64,000 nt of DNA from Cryptomeria japonica (lineage: Eukaryota; Streptophyta; Pinopsida; Cupressales; Cupressaceae): assembly GCF_030272615.1 (NCBI RefSeq), contig NC_081405.1, positions 315,232,541 to 315,296,540 on the forward strand. The letters are read 5' to 3'. Position 1 is the first letter of the stretch. Each line of letters opens with the position of its first letter. Below the pieces are notes generated by a model. The model did no database searches. It was not told the DNA's origin and saw only the letters and a list, made by a program, of their open reading frames with translations. Of the stretch, positions 20,463-32,063 are shown in pieces. A program made the translations under genes and the position numbers.

Positions 20463-22231
20463 GGTGGCTCTGAGGGAGGGAGTTCCTCATAGCTATAGTG
20501 GGCTCCCATTGTATCAGTATATGTACCATTATTGTATTGTAGACACCTGCGGGTGATTCTTTTGTAGCCATATGATTCTTTTGACATCATTGTATCATGA
20601 CACATTTGATTATATATATGAGATGATTCATCTTTGCGGAAGCTATATGCATGTGTACCTTATGTGATGAGATGTTCTTATGTGATGCATGTTTTATGAT
20701 ATGGATGCTTATATGATGCAATGCAATATATTTTTGTTCTTTTATGTTGTATATGTGATGCATGATGCAAATGTGAATGTATGTGATGCAAATGAATATG
20801 ATAATGCAAATGATTATTTACATAATGAAAATGTGAGATGTGCTAACATGTGTTGTATGCAGGATGTGATGCAATTATGATATCTATATGTATGTATGAA
20901 ATGCTTATATGTGGTAATGTAGGTGTAACTATATGAAATGCAAATGTTTTTGGTGTGTCATTATACTCAGTCATGTGATAGCGGGCTACGCAGACTCGAG
21001 AAGGACAATGGAAGTCAATCAAGAAAGGGGGATGGAAGACAGAAGATATGAACGTGAAAGAGCTTCTTGTGCGTTATCATCATTGAGCTTTATTATGGCA
21101 AAATAGGTTATGACAATCGAGGCATTTTTTTGGCCCAGAAAGTCATTGTACCTGTTTGCATGGAGATAAGACAGTCACAAACAAGGAATGCCCCAATTCA
21201 TACTAGACTCACAGTGTCCGCATATCCTTGGACAAGTCATAGCATTACTAAAAGACAATCCACAGATAGCAAATGCAAATAGGTGACGATACCCCATCCT
21301 CGCCTTTCTAGTCAAAGACATCCTGGAGATAGAATCTCTAGTCAAAGACATCCTGGAAAAGCTAAAAGACATGTCACCAAAAAAGATGAAATCAAAAGAA
21401 AACCAAGACTCGACACCAACATCCACTGTAGTCCTCAAGTTTAGTGTCTCTTGTCACTTGTTTAAGTCTTATTCGATTGTGGTCACAATGTTCACTTTCA
21501 CAAAAAGGATAGATAGCACTGAACCATAATGTTGTCCGAGTCTGTTGAAAGATTTAATTTTGTAGAAGCTCATTGTTGCTGTTGTGTCTCATCTGAAACT
21601 GACTGAATCCATGAAACTGATACTTTATTGTGGAGAAGATGGAACTTTATTGTGGACTGGCGATGCAGATGTTGCTTTATTGCGGATTGTGCGCGAATAG
21701 ACTTGAAGGAAGCTGGAAGAAACTGCACTCCTCGAAACATGTGATGTTCTCAGTTCCACACCCGTCACTAGACGTAGGAATTGGCCGTAGTCACCGATAG
21801 GGTCTGATTTATTATGGATGGAAAAGGGAGTGAAAGGGGAGGGTTATGGATGGCTAACCAATCTTAGGTAGATCAATAACAAGCCATGATGGGAATGGGT
21901 AAGTTTATTATGAATGAATAGGTTGTGAGTGTGTGCGAAGTGAAAGGATGAAAGAGAATCCTGAAGGAGGGAGGAGCAAAGTCCCTACGCATGGCGCTGG
22001 TGACCCAGTTTTCACCATGGTACTTGCCCAGGGCGCCACGGAAGTGGTTTTCACCTTTGGACGAAATTATTTCTCTTTACTTTTTTCAATTTTTCAATTT
22101 TTTTGTTGTCACAAGGCACCTGTTTGCCAGGTTTTCACCAAGTAACGATTTTTTTGCGTTTTATAATTTTTTTTTGTATTGTTGAAATTTTTTGATTTTT
22201 TTGTATTTTTGAATTAGGATGCTCTGAAAAG
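20463..22231. other. Tat element noncoding region between PMD and integrase
   Basis: I see no convincing gene. The stretch 20640-20950 is rich in TGATGCA/ATGCAAATG repeats. A 31-bp direct duplication (TCTAGTCAAAGACATCCTGG core) lies at 21307-21356. Near 22010-22140 three copies of a GTTTTCACC motif occur. Both convergent transcripts (gag-pol from the right, PMD from the left) should end here, so polyadenylation signals for both are expected, but none is clear. Confidence 0.5.
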
Positions 22232-23488
22232 CTATGTGTAGAACCTGCGAAGGTGCATGCTGTTGATAGGATCCTCCAAGGGTTCACCTTCTGTAGTTGA
22301 GAGCTGATATGCCCCAGATCCATATGCTGCTGTGATGATGTAAGGACCAAGCCAGTTGGGTTCAAATTTGCCCTTCTTTTCTCTATCTTGCTGATTCTTG
22401 GGGTTCTCTCTGAGGACTAAGTCACCTACCTCAAATGTGCGAGGCTTGACCTTATGATTATAACTGCGACTCATTCGTTGTTGGTAAGCCTTGAGATGAT
22501 TAAAAGCAGTGTGTCGTCGTTCCTCCAGCAGTTCTAATTCTTGTAAGCGAGATACCCTGTAGTCTTCATCGTTGATTATGTTTCTCAAGGAGACCCGTAA
22601 AGAAGGTAACTCGACCTCAATAGGCAAGATGGCTTCAGCACCGTAGACAAGTGAGTAGGGTGTAGCTCCTGTAGGTGTGCGGACACTGGTACGATAGGCC
22701 CAAAGTGCTAGATTGAGTTGGACATGCCAGTTACAGCCAGCGTCGTCGACTGTCTTTTTAAGGATTTTGAGAATTGTTTTGTTAGACGCCTCAGCTTGGC
22801 CATTACCTTGGGGGTAGTATGGTGTGGAGAAACGGTGAGAGATATGGAAGCGCTCACAGAGTTCACGAACATCCTGGTTCTTGAAAGGACGTCCGTTATC
22901 GGTGATAATGGAAGTAGGGATCCCGTATCGGCAAATGATGTAGTTCAGGATGAAAGTAGCAATTTGTTTCCCAGTAACTTGTGTGAGAGGCACGGCTTCA
23001 ATCCACTTTGTGAAATACTCTGTGGCTGTGATAATGAATTTATGTCCGTTGGAAGAAGGAGGGTGAATCTTGCCTATGAGATCGAGTCCCCACTGACAAA
23101 AGGGCCAAGGAGATGCAAGTGGCTGTAGTTCCTGTGCTGGTGCATGTATAAGGTCTCCATGAATTTGACACTACTTACACTTCTTGACAAACTGATATGC
23201 ATCTTTTTCCATAGTAGGCCAGTAGTATCCAGTCCTGATGAGTCTCTTGGCCAAGGTAGGACCACTAGTATGCGGACCACATATCCCTTCGTGCACTTCT
23301 CGTAACGCAATTTGAGCTTCGTCACTCTCTAAACATCTAAGGAGGGTGCCATCTAGACCTCGTCGGTATAGAATATCAGCTAGGATAACGTATCGGGAGG
23401 ATTGGCGAATGAAAGTACGGCGTTGGTTGTTCGATAGATCGGGAGGTAAGATATTGTCGTGAAGTTATGTGAATATGGAACCATATAA
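22232..23488 (-). pseudogene. Tat element integrase
   Basis: This part of gag-pol inserts the cDNA into host DNA. Reading leftwards in the gag-pol frame, it begins with a linker and the HHCC zinc-binding segment (REVHEGICGPHTSG ... KKCK, stop, CQIHG at about 23160-23300). The catalytic core has WGLDLIG (first Asp, near 23080), IITDNGRPFK (second Asp) and GNGQAEASNK (Glu). The C-terminal region has FEVGDLVLRENPKNQQ and WLGPYIIT, ending in a natural stop at 22232-22234. Nonsense codons are at 23465-23467 and 23171-23173, the latter inside the zinc finger. The DDE residues are all present. Confidence 0.9.
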
Positions 23489-24463
23489 CTAGGATTCAGG
23501 ACCAACAACACATATCATTTCCGTAGGAGTGATCTCATATGACGGAATCAGCAGGTTGTCAACCAGGAACTCATAACGAGTCTCATTTTGCGGTAGATCA
23601 ATGAGCGAAGCAATTGTAGCCATGGCATCAGCAGCACGATTCAGTTCTCTTGGTATCTGCTCAAACTCTATCTTTGCAAAGTGTTGTTTCAGATCATCTA
23701 CCAGTTGTTTGTAAGGCATTAGCTTTTCATCTTTTGTTTGATAATCATCAGTTGCTTGACGGATGACAAGTTGAGAATCCCCAAAAACATGAAGTTCTTG
23801 GATCTTCCACTGAACTGCAATTCTTAACCCAGTTGTTAATGCCTCGTATTCTGCTATATTGTTGGTGCAAGGAAATGAGAAGCGGTATGACTTTGGTATA
23901 GAATCACCTTGGGGAGTTATAAAGAGTATACCCGCTCCTGCCCCATGCTGTGTGTATGAGCCATCAAAGTATAGTTGCCATGGCTTTGCAGGTGATATTG
24001 TTAGAATGGACTCATCTGGAAATTCTGACTGTAGAGGAACATCATCTATCATGGGAGCATCTGCCAGTTGATCTACGATGGCTTGTCCTTTGATTGCTTT
24101 TCTGTCCACGTATTCAATGTCGAATTCACTCAAAATCATTACCCACTTGGCCAGCCGCCCAGTAAGTGTAGCTTTGTTGAGAAGATATTTTAGTGGATCA
24201 ATTCTGGCAATCAACTTGGTCTTGTGAGTAAGCATGTAATGTCGTAATTTTTGTGAAGCGAAGACCACAGTGAGACATGCACGCTCAATTGGTGTGTAGT
24301 TTAGCTCATATCCCACCAATGTGCGACTGATATAGTAGACTACTTTTTCCTTGCCGTCAGGTATTTGTTGTGCTAGGAGTGCCCCCAGTGTTGTTGGAGT
24401 AGCTGATATGTAAAGTAGCAATGGTTGATCTTGAATTGGTGGCATCAAAACTGGCGGGTTCAA
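23489..24463 (-). pseudogene. Tat element dual RNase H region
   Basis: Two RNase H-like domains lie in tandem. The first, next to RT, is the usual Ty3 type (YISATPTTLGALLAQ, YYISRTLVGYELNYTPIERACL) and continues to WVMILSEFDIEYVDRK. The second (about residues 160-290) has LYFDGSYTQHGAGAGI, NIAEYEALTTGLRIA, VFGDSQLVIRQ and LNRAADAMA, the D-E-D-D set of an active RNase H. The acquisition of this second, archaeal-type domain is characteristic of the Tat lineage. A nonsense codon at 23489-23491 separates it from integrase without changing frame. Confidence 0.9.
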
Positions 24464-25156
24464 AAGATAGTCTTTAAGTGCCTGAAAAGCCTGTTAACAG
24501 TTCTCATCCCATTTGAACTTAATGTTTTTGTGTAGCAGGTGCTGGAAAGGATTGCACTTATCTGCAAGTTGTGCTATGAATCTTCGTATGGACTGGAATC
24601 TCCCTTGTAAAGACTGAAGTTGACTGATATTCTTGGGTGGCGGCATGTCCAAGATAGCCTTGACTTTTGCTGGATCAGCTTCTATTCCTCTTTTAGACAC
24701 AATGAATCCTAGGAGCTTCCCGGAGGTTACTCCAAAGACACATTTCTTTGGGTTTAATCTTACCTTGTATTTTTCCAGCCTATCAAAGGCAACTGAAAGT
24801 ATGTCCAAGTGTGTATTTCTGTCTATTGATTTAACCAAAAGGTCGTCAACATAATCTTCCACCGTTACATGCATGAGATCATGGAAGATAGTAGTCATAG
24901 CTCGTTGATATGTGGCACCTGCATTTTTTAGCCCAAAGGGCATGACATTCCAACAGAAGGTTCCCCATGGACAAGTGAATGATATTTTATGTTGATCTTC
25001 AGGTGCAATCTTGATCTGATTATATCCAGAAAATCCGTCCATTAAAGATAACATCTCATGGCCTGCTGTGAGATCAACAATTAAATCAATGTTTGGTAAT
25101 GGGAAATCGTCCTTCGGACAAGCCTTGTTGATATCCCTGAAGTCTGTACATATTCA
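24464..25156 (-). pseudogene. Tat element reverse transcriptase core
   Basis: This is the central RT. Key blocks are CTDFRDINKACPKDDFPLP, MLSLMDGFSGYNQI (first catalytic Asp), FGLKNAGATYQRAM and EDYVDDLLVKS (YVDD at 24843-24854), then LRPKKCxFG-like (RLNPKKCVFGV) and LLGFIVSKRGIEADP. Nonsense codons at 25154-25156, just before CTDFRD, and 24494-24496, near the RT/RNase H junction, break it. The catalytic aspartates are intact. Confidence 0.92.
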
Positions 25157-28048
25157 GATGCTGCGATCTGGTTTGCTGACAGGTACTAAATTGGAAATCC
25201 ATTCAGGATAATCAATTGGGCGTATGAATCCGACATCTAGTAATTTCTCCAGCTCTGCCTTGACTAATAATGCCACCTGTGGATGCATTTTCCTCAATTT
25301 CTGTTTTACTGGTTTTGCCCCCGGTTTGACTGTTAAATGATGCATTACTAAGTCGGGGTCTAGTCCAGGCATATCAGCATAAGACCATGCAAAGTTGACT
25401 TGTCGTTCCTTAAAGAAGCTTATGAACCTTTCTTTCTCAGCCTCTGTCAATGATTGAGCCAAAAATATGTTGTGTGGAACCTCTGCTGTACCAATGTTTG
25501 TCTTTATAGTCTCCTCTACCAACATGGATGATTTTTCCTCGTATGATGCTGGGAGAATGTCAAGCCTTCCATCTTCGGGCGCCTCAGAGAGGTTTTCACC
25601 CTCAGATACGTCCTTTCTTTTTACTTTTTTAGAGTCAAAGAGCGCCACAGTGTGGTTTTCACCATAAGACCCTTGTTTTGTTTTTATTTTCACATTTTTG
25701 CGACTAGAAGGCCCGACACCCTCACCAAAGTATGCCATGTTATTAAGCTCTATGGCATATCCTGCTTTATGGTCTCCAAGAGGAAGATCATCGCGAATGC
25801 CAAGATAATCAACAATAGCTTCGTCATTTTGAAATGTATCAAACTGTGGTGGTCCATCCTGATCCCAGTCAATGAGTTGGGGGTGAACGAGGGGAAGGTC
25901 TTTAGTGTTTTTAGAGTCCGCAAGGCTAATAGTGAAGATGTGGTTATATTCAGGTATGTCAAGGTAGTCATCAAGGTCGTCAATGGCATTCTCCTCATCA
26001 GTGTCGATCGTGAGTGAGTCCAAATTATCATCACTAGTAGCACCCTTAGGGACAGGTGTCCTCATCCTATGTGATCCTGACCTAGAGCCTTGAAACGAAG
26101 CTTGTGCGGGATCCTTATGGGTCGGTTCTTGACCGACTCTGAATTTCTTGTAAAACTCCTCCTCCTCTGTGGGTTCCTCTGGCTCTCTAAATGTCTCGTT
26201 GAGCTCATAGTCGCTGGAGGATTTGTCTGAACCCCATTCCCATTCGTTGGAATCTGTAGAATAGTCATCTTCTTGTTGGACTTCAGCCACTTTGACTCGC
26301 CATATCTGTTTTGTTCTTTTATTGTGAATCTTGGGATTTAGAAAACCAAGCCCCTTGGAGCGTTCCCTTCGTGTAGTTAGCTCAGGTTGTAAAGGCTCCA
26401 TGACACCTTCTTTGCATAGTCCGAGAGGACTTTTTCCATCATACCCAAATCTTTGTAGAATTTTAAAACCTTTGCCATAGTTCTCACAGGGTATTATAAT
26501 TTGATCATGTGTATCCTCTTCAGCGTCCTTGTATAGCATTTTATATAAATTTTCTTCCTCTAGTTCGCCCCATTTTTGAAAGACTGTAGGATCCCATTTG
26601 AGTAGCATGATGGAGATTTGCTTATTAGGATGTGGCCTCCCATATTCCTTGGGAGAGGTCATGACTTGTCGTAAGAACATTGTTTGATTCAGAGTGTATT
26701 CTCCCATGCCTTTGTCTTGAAACTTGGCTCTAAGTTCACCTTGTTTGGATGTCGAGGGCCTTAATGACTCAGGATCAATATATGCTGAAGAAGGAGTAGC
26801 CTCACGATTGCTAGGAATGATAGTCTCAGTATGTGATCTCAAGTTATTGCAATATATGAATGGATTTGGATCACCATTGACCGTTACCTCGACTCCATTA
26901 TGAGGAAACTTTATGCACTGATGGTATGTTGATGGGACTGCCCTCATTTCATGAATCCATGGATGTCCTAGCAATATGTTATACGTGAGGTCTAGATCCA
27001 GGACTTGACAAACCACGTCCTTCATGATTGGCCCTATTCTTAGTGGTAAGATGACCATGCCCTTGGACAAACGCTCTTCATCATCATAAGCCTTAATAGT
27101 GATTTGGTTTGTAGAATTTACAGCTTTGTCAGAATATCCCAATTGTCTGATGGTGCTCAATGTACAAATATTAAGACCTGCTCCTCCATCTATCAGGACT
27201 CATTTTATTCGGTGTTTATGTATGAAGGCTTCAATATGTAGAGGTGCATTATGAGGCTGACTTATGGAGGCGTCATCGGCTTCTGTGAATGTGAGGGAGT
27301 GTGGAACGGATAAATATCCCACCATGGCTTGAAACTGGTCCACGTTTAGATCAGTGGGGACAGCAGTATCTCTCAAGGTTTTGTCAAGGACAGCTTTATG
27401 TGCAGGAGATATGCGTAAGAGCTCAAGAATAGAGATGAGTGCGGGTGTTTTCCCTAATTGCTCTACAAGGTCGTACTCAGGCTTAGTTGACGGAAGATTG
27501 GTATTCTTAGTAGAGGTACCTGGCAATGTGATCTTACCTCGACGGGTTGTAACATGACATTCGGAGGTAGATGTGGATGAAGATCCCACACCTTTTAGGA
27601 CAATTTTGGGTCTTTGAGGAGGATTCTCAGGATTTTTGCTTTTGATAGTAATGGTAGAAATATGATTGTCCATTGAGATGTGATTGATGGTAGAATCATA
27701 ATTGTAAGATGCTCTAGTGTAATTGGCTTGATCATCTGTGACTTTGCCTTTTCCCTTGTCATGTTTTGGGAATGGTTCCTTAAACACCTCATGCTCTTGG
27801 TTAGATGAATGCCCCTCAATCTCAATATCTCCTCTGTCAATGAGATCTTGTACAATGTTTTTCAATCGATGGCAATTACTTGTCTTATGACCCTTGCTCT
27901 TATGAAATTCGCAAAATTCATCATCATTCCACCAATTCGGTTTGACCTTTGGTTCATATGGAGGAAAGTCTGGGACCGTGATCACTTTGTTTGCTACAAG
28001 CTTTTTGGATACTGATTCAAGTGGTTCTCCCAATGGAGTATATTTCCT
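25157..28048 (-). pseudogene. Tat element nucleocapsid, protease, G-patch-like segment and RT N-terminus
   Basis: This is the same frame as gag, split by stops at 28049-28051 and 27200-27202. From right to left: a zinc-knuckle-like CEFHKSKGHKTSNCHRLK (near 27900); the protease, with DGGAG at about 27190 (the position of the D-S/T-G motif) and DLTYNILLGHPWIHE; a G-patch-like segment (about 26480-26340: LQRFGYDGKSPLGL ... SKGLGF); an acidic linker rich in Asp/Glu (26300-25950); and the RT N-terminus (PGLDPDLVMHHLTVKPGAKP, GFIRPIDYPEWISNLVPV). The long acidic linker is typical of large plant gypsy elements. Confidence 0.85.
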
Positions 28049-29710
28049 TCATGGTTTAGCAGCCGTTTGATTGTTCACTTGATTGTTGGTAGAACTTGAT
28101 CCAGAAAAGACGAACTTTGGTCTCACTGTGTTGGCATCAACAACACCATCATTAACTGTGTTCTTATTCTTGTTCCAAAATTTTGGTTTGTCCTTTCCTT
28201 TGAAGTCCTCTTTGTTTTCTTTGAATAGCTTGATAACTCCTTGTTCAATCAAGACTTTTTCTGTTGCTAGGCCCTTTTCAATGACATCCTTAAATGTAGA
28301 CAAACAAGCTTTTCTGAGATCATAGCCAATAGCCTTGTTAACGTTTTGTGTGAACATTTCCACCATTTGTTTTTGCGGGATCTCACAAGAGCATCTGCTA
28401 GCTAAGTTTCTCCATCTTTGTAAAAATGACGCAAAAGATTCTCCTTCTTTTTGTTTCGTATTGCACAAGGTAGTAACTGAGACATCTGTTTCAATGTTGT
28501 AAGAGAAATGTTGAATGAATGCCTCTGCCAAGTCGCCCCATGATTTAATACCGGGAGGTAATTGAGAAAACCATTCCATAGCTTGGTCACCTAAGCTCTG
28601 TGGGAACAACCTCATTAAGTATGTTTCTTCTGCTGCTACCTCAATACAAGCTGTGAAGAATTGTCTTATGTGTGCCTTGGGGTCTCCTCTCCCCCTATAT
28701 TTGTCAAATTTCGGCGTTACAAAGTGTGGAGGAAATGGAGGCATTGGAATGCTCTTATCAAATGGATAAGGGCATATATCTCTCATAGTATATGTGGGCT
28801 TTGATGTGCCCATGTCTTCCACTTTCTTTTGTAGATCTCTAATTTGTTGCTCCAAATTATTTTTGGGAGGAGATGGATTTCTTGTAGCATATCCCATGTT
28901 TGAAACACCCATTTGAGGAGGAGCTTGTTGCATGTATGGATGATACTGATCGTAAACATGTCCATATGGAGGTCTATATTGTTGCGATATGTATGGAGCA
29001 CTTGGTATAACTTCATGTTGAGGGACTCCATATCTGCTTTGTGTATATAAACCATATTCAATAGGCCTTTCATTTTCCATTGTGTTGCCCCCAATTTTGG
29101 CATGAGGTCTCCTTGTGTCAAAATTTTGAGGATGTCCTTGAGTATCCATTTGTCTTGGTTGACCCATATCTTGAGCATGTGTTTGAGCATAGGGCCTCCA
29201 TGATGGTCTTTGAGTGTAAGTATCATATATTTGAGCTTGTGTATGTGGGATCGCTGGTTTCTGAAGCAAAACTGACGGTGACTCCGGCATCATATTATTT
29301 GGTCCTCCACTATTAAGTTGAGTTTGTTGTGAAGGTCTACTTTCCATAAGTTGAGATAAGTCAAAATCATGTGGTATTTTGGTGCCACTTTGTGCCATCA
29401 TGTTTAGGAAATATTGACGATCTCTCCTAATTATCTCTTCAACCAATCTATTGAATTGAGGATCCATTATAGATTCTTGTATGTCTGCTGAAAGTATTGA
29501 AGAATTGTCAACATTGTCATTGTGTGTAGCATTGTGTATAGTGTTTGCGCTTTCCACATTTGGATTGTGTCTATAAACATTCATGTCTGGTAATGTAGTG
29601 TGCTCAGGATTGTAGAAGACATCGTTGTCATACTCATAAGAACTCATGTTTACGGACCCTTGAGCTTCTTTAGCTTTTCTCCTAGATTTTTGAAGACGGG
29701 TTTCAACCAT
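28049..29710 (-). pseudogene. Tat element gag (capsid)
   Basis: This is 553 open codons from the ATG at 29710, preceded by the long leader. The N-terminal 290 residues are rich in Gln, Pro, Tyr and His and look disordered. A short coiled coil follows (LEQQIRDLQKKVEDM). The retrotransposon gag core begins near residue 310: FDKYRGRGDPKAHIRQF, AMEWFSQLPPGIKSWGDL, FIQHFSYN and FASFLQRWRNLASRC. The frame ends in a nonsense codon (28049-28051) and continues in the same frame into nucleocapsid and protease, so the normal product is one gag-pol polyprotein of about 2490 residues. Confidence 0.9.
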
Positions 29711-30194
29711 GAACTAGGTGTTTAGCAATATGTGAGAGACTAGACGAAAATGACAAGAGTATGTAAGACCAAGAGTTGTATGGAGTGTAAATGAATCTTG
29801 AGGTGTACTTGCAATGTCCCAAGTGTAAGACCAAGTATGTAAGTAGTAGAGTAGGTGTGACTTCCAAAGAGAGGATAGTTTCTCTTGATGAGGTAAGCTG
29901 ACCTTGACTCTAAGTAAGACCAAATGAGACCCAAAGGTAAGAAACCTTGATGAGGGATCACTTAGCAAAGTGTTGTTGTATGTAGTGTGTTGACAAAGTA
30001 TAGTGAGGACAAGCAAGTGACTTTTTGACTCAAGTTTAGACAAGTATGAATGTAAAATGAGGTATGAAGCAATGATGGACTGTGTAAGACCTTAGAACAG
30101 GCTGAATGCTAGATGAAACCTGAAGAGACAACCTAGGAAGCTCAAGTATGCCGAAACTGATTTTCTTTGTTTGCTTGAGTGTTTAACTTTTCAA

Positions 30195-30485
30195 ATCCTG
30201 ACACAGACGCCTCTGTATACTTCATAGACGCGGTTTTAAGACACAGACGCTACTCTGTTTGACGCAGACGTGATTCTGAGATTTTCCTGTTGATGTTTGC
30301 TGGGACTGTAATAGTTTTTTGCAATTGTGGACACAGACACGCCTGTATACTTCACAGACGCGATTTCCAGACACAGACGTGTCTCTGTTCGACACAGACG
30401 CTGATAAAAACACAGACGCTATTCTGTACTTCACAGACGCGTTTATCCGACATAGACGCGGTTTTAACAGACACAGACGCGTTTC
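30195..30485 (-). repeat. GCGTCTGTGT array A in gag leader
   Basis: There are about 12 copies of ACACAGACGC on the plus strand, which read GCGTCTGTGT in gag sense, spaced 15-40 bp. Several are followed by CTCTG or TTCTG, so adjacent copies can pair. The motif is shared with the PMD leader. Confidence 0.75.
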
Positions 30486-31694
30486 TGTAACCTTAGTGCA
30501 ATCTTTCCTATCTGTGAATTTGTTTTGTTGTGACCAAATCTGATTTTTTCGACTATTTTTCGTGACAAGAGGACACAGTGTTGATGACCCAATGTTTGCA
30601 GACTGTTTAGACTCCAAAAAGTGTGTTTGTTTGATGTAAAAAGTTTTTGCATACACTTGAAGACACAAAAGACACAATGTTTTGCTGTTTTGTCTTTGAG
30701 TGTTTGAATGTTTATCATAAGTCAAGCACAATTCTTATGGCTGGCCAGGACAATAATTGTTGATCCCACATGGGGTTTTACCCCCGAGGCTACGCTATTC
30801 AGAGCGGATACTTAGATGCTTGACCTCACTGGCTCCACCCTCGGCACTCACTTCTCGGGTCAGCCAAGCATCAGTCCCAATGAAAACTCCCCATGGCGAA
30901 CTTTGTATCTCTACTAAGAACCGTATGTGTGTGGGCCGCTACCAGAGGTCCGACCTCCTACCTCAACAACTAGAAGGATTTGGGCATCTAAAACAATGAG
31001 GTGCTAGTAAGGGCATCCACTCGTGTGGCCATACATGCGGCACTTTCAGCTCTGTAAATACAGAAGGCTCCCAGCCGGTAGGGGTTACGCCCTACAAATG
31101 ATCAAATAAATTTGATCAAACAGGTTTATGGGGAGACATAGTGTCGGTATGAACTAATCAGCACACGTTATTCATAGTTTTCACCATGAATACATTTGAT
31201 TATAGTGGCTTGGAAGAAGATGGCTTTTCTTTTGCTACCACTTGGGTCGTTCTCTTCTCACTAGTAGTCCTAATGACCACACGGGAAGACAGGCCCTCTA
31301 AAGAATAAACAAAAAGAGCCTATTGCTCAAGACACAAAAGACAATGGTTCAATTTTAGTGCACCAATTGAAGTGTTTGCTAAGCTATGAAAACAAGGCAC
31401 ACAATAAAAATTACAAAACCCTAGCCAAGGCCCTGCAACAAAATTGTTAGTAGTTTGGGTTGTTTCAAATGATAACCCCTTCCTGTAAGCACACAAGTTA
31501 GGTAAATTTTAGAAAACCCAAAAAGACTTTGTGAAAAGGGGCCTTCAACAAAACGTATTTGCCTCCAAAGCAAGCTGCACAAACCAGGTTAGCTAGATCT
31601 GCAAAGGTTAGCCGAAAATAAACCAGATCTGGAACCCTAAGTACAAAATCTGAAAACCCGAATCGAAAAACTTGAAAAATTTGCAAAACAGAAT

Positions 31695-31950
31695 GCACAG
31701 ACGCTGTTATACCAGACACAGACGTGTCTGTCTGACACAGACGCGGTTCTGTGATTCACAGACACGATCTAAGAACACAGACGCCTCTTTCTGCTACAGA
31801 CGCGATAAGATGATGCACAGACGCGATTCGGAATCACAGACGTGACTTTCGGAAACCTGCAAAAAATAAAAAATGACAAAAACACAGACGCGATCCAAGA
31901 TATCACAGACGCCTCTGAAATACAGAAACGCGATCCGAACACTCGTAGAC
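31695..31950 (-). repeat. GCGTCTGTGT array B in gag leader
   Basis: There are about 12 degenerate copies in the same orientation as array A, beginning roughly 90 bp after the primer binding site. Together with array A and the PMD array, the element holds about 40 copies. Confidence 0.75.
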
Positions 31951-32041
31951 GCGGAAAAAACCTAAAATATCGTCGAAATCGTCCGATCTGCAACTTCAAA
32001 AATGCAAAATCTGCAAAAAATGTTAAATGCAAAGGGACAAG

Positions 32042-32060
32042 AGTCCCACCGGGCGTGCCA
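32042..32060 (-). other. Tat element primer binding site
   Basis: On the minus strand this reads TGGCACGCCCGGTGGGACT, three bases inside the 5' LTR. This is unlike the tRNA-iMet site of the copia elements. The primer tRNA was not identified. Confidence 0.75.
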
Positions 32061-32063
32061 AAA

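Larger units (their letters stand above)
29711..32041 (-). other. Tat element leader between primer site and gag
   Basis: A 2.3-kb leader with no supported gene. It contains two arrays of the GCGTCTGTGT motif (30195-30485 and 31695-31950) and, between them, a G+C-richer unique stretch (about 30757-31110) with several short inverted repeats. The latter is a candidate RNA packaging or dimerisation region by position. Short open frames within the arrays have repeat-derived composition and are not credible genes. Confidence 0.6.

Noticed and set aside
23074-23325. 83-codon minus-strand ORF
   Set aside because: It is an off-frame shadow of the integrase zinc finger, whose true frame carries the HHCC residues.
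30290-30543. Overlapping small ORFs (TQTRLYTSQT type)
   Set aside because: They translate the ACACAGACGC array and have repeat-derived composition.
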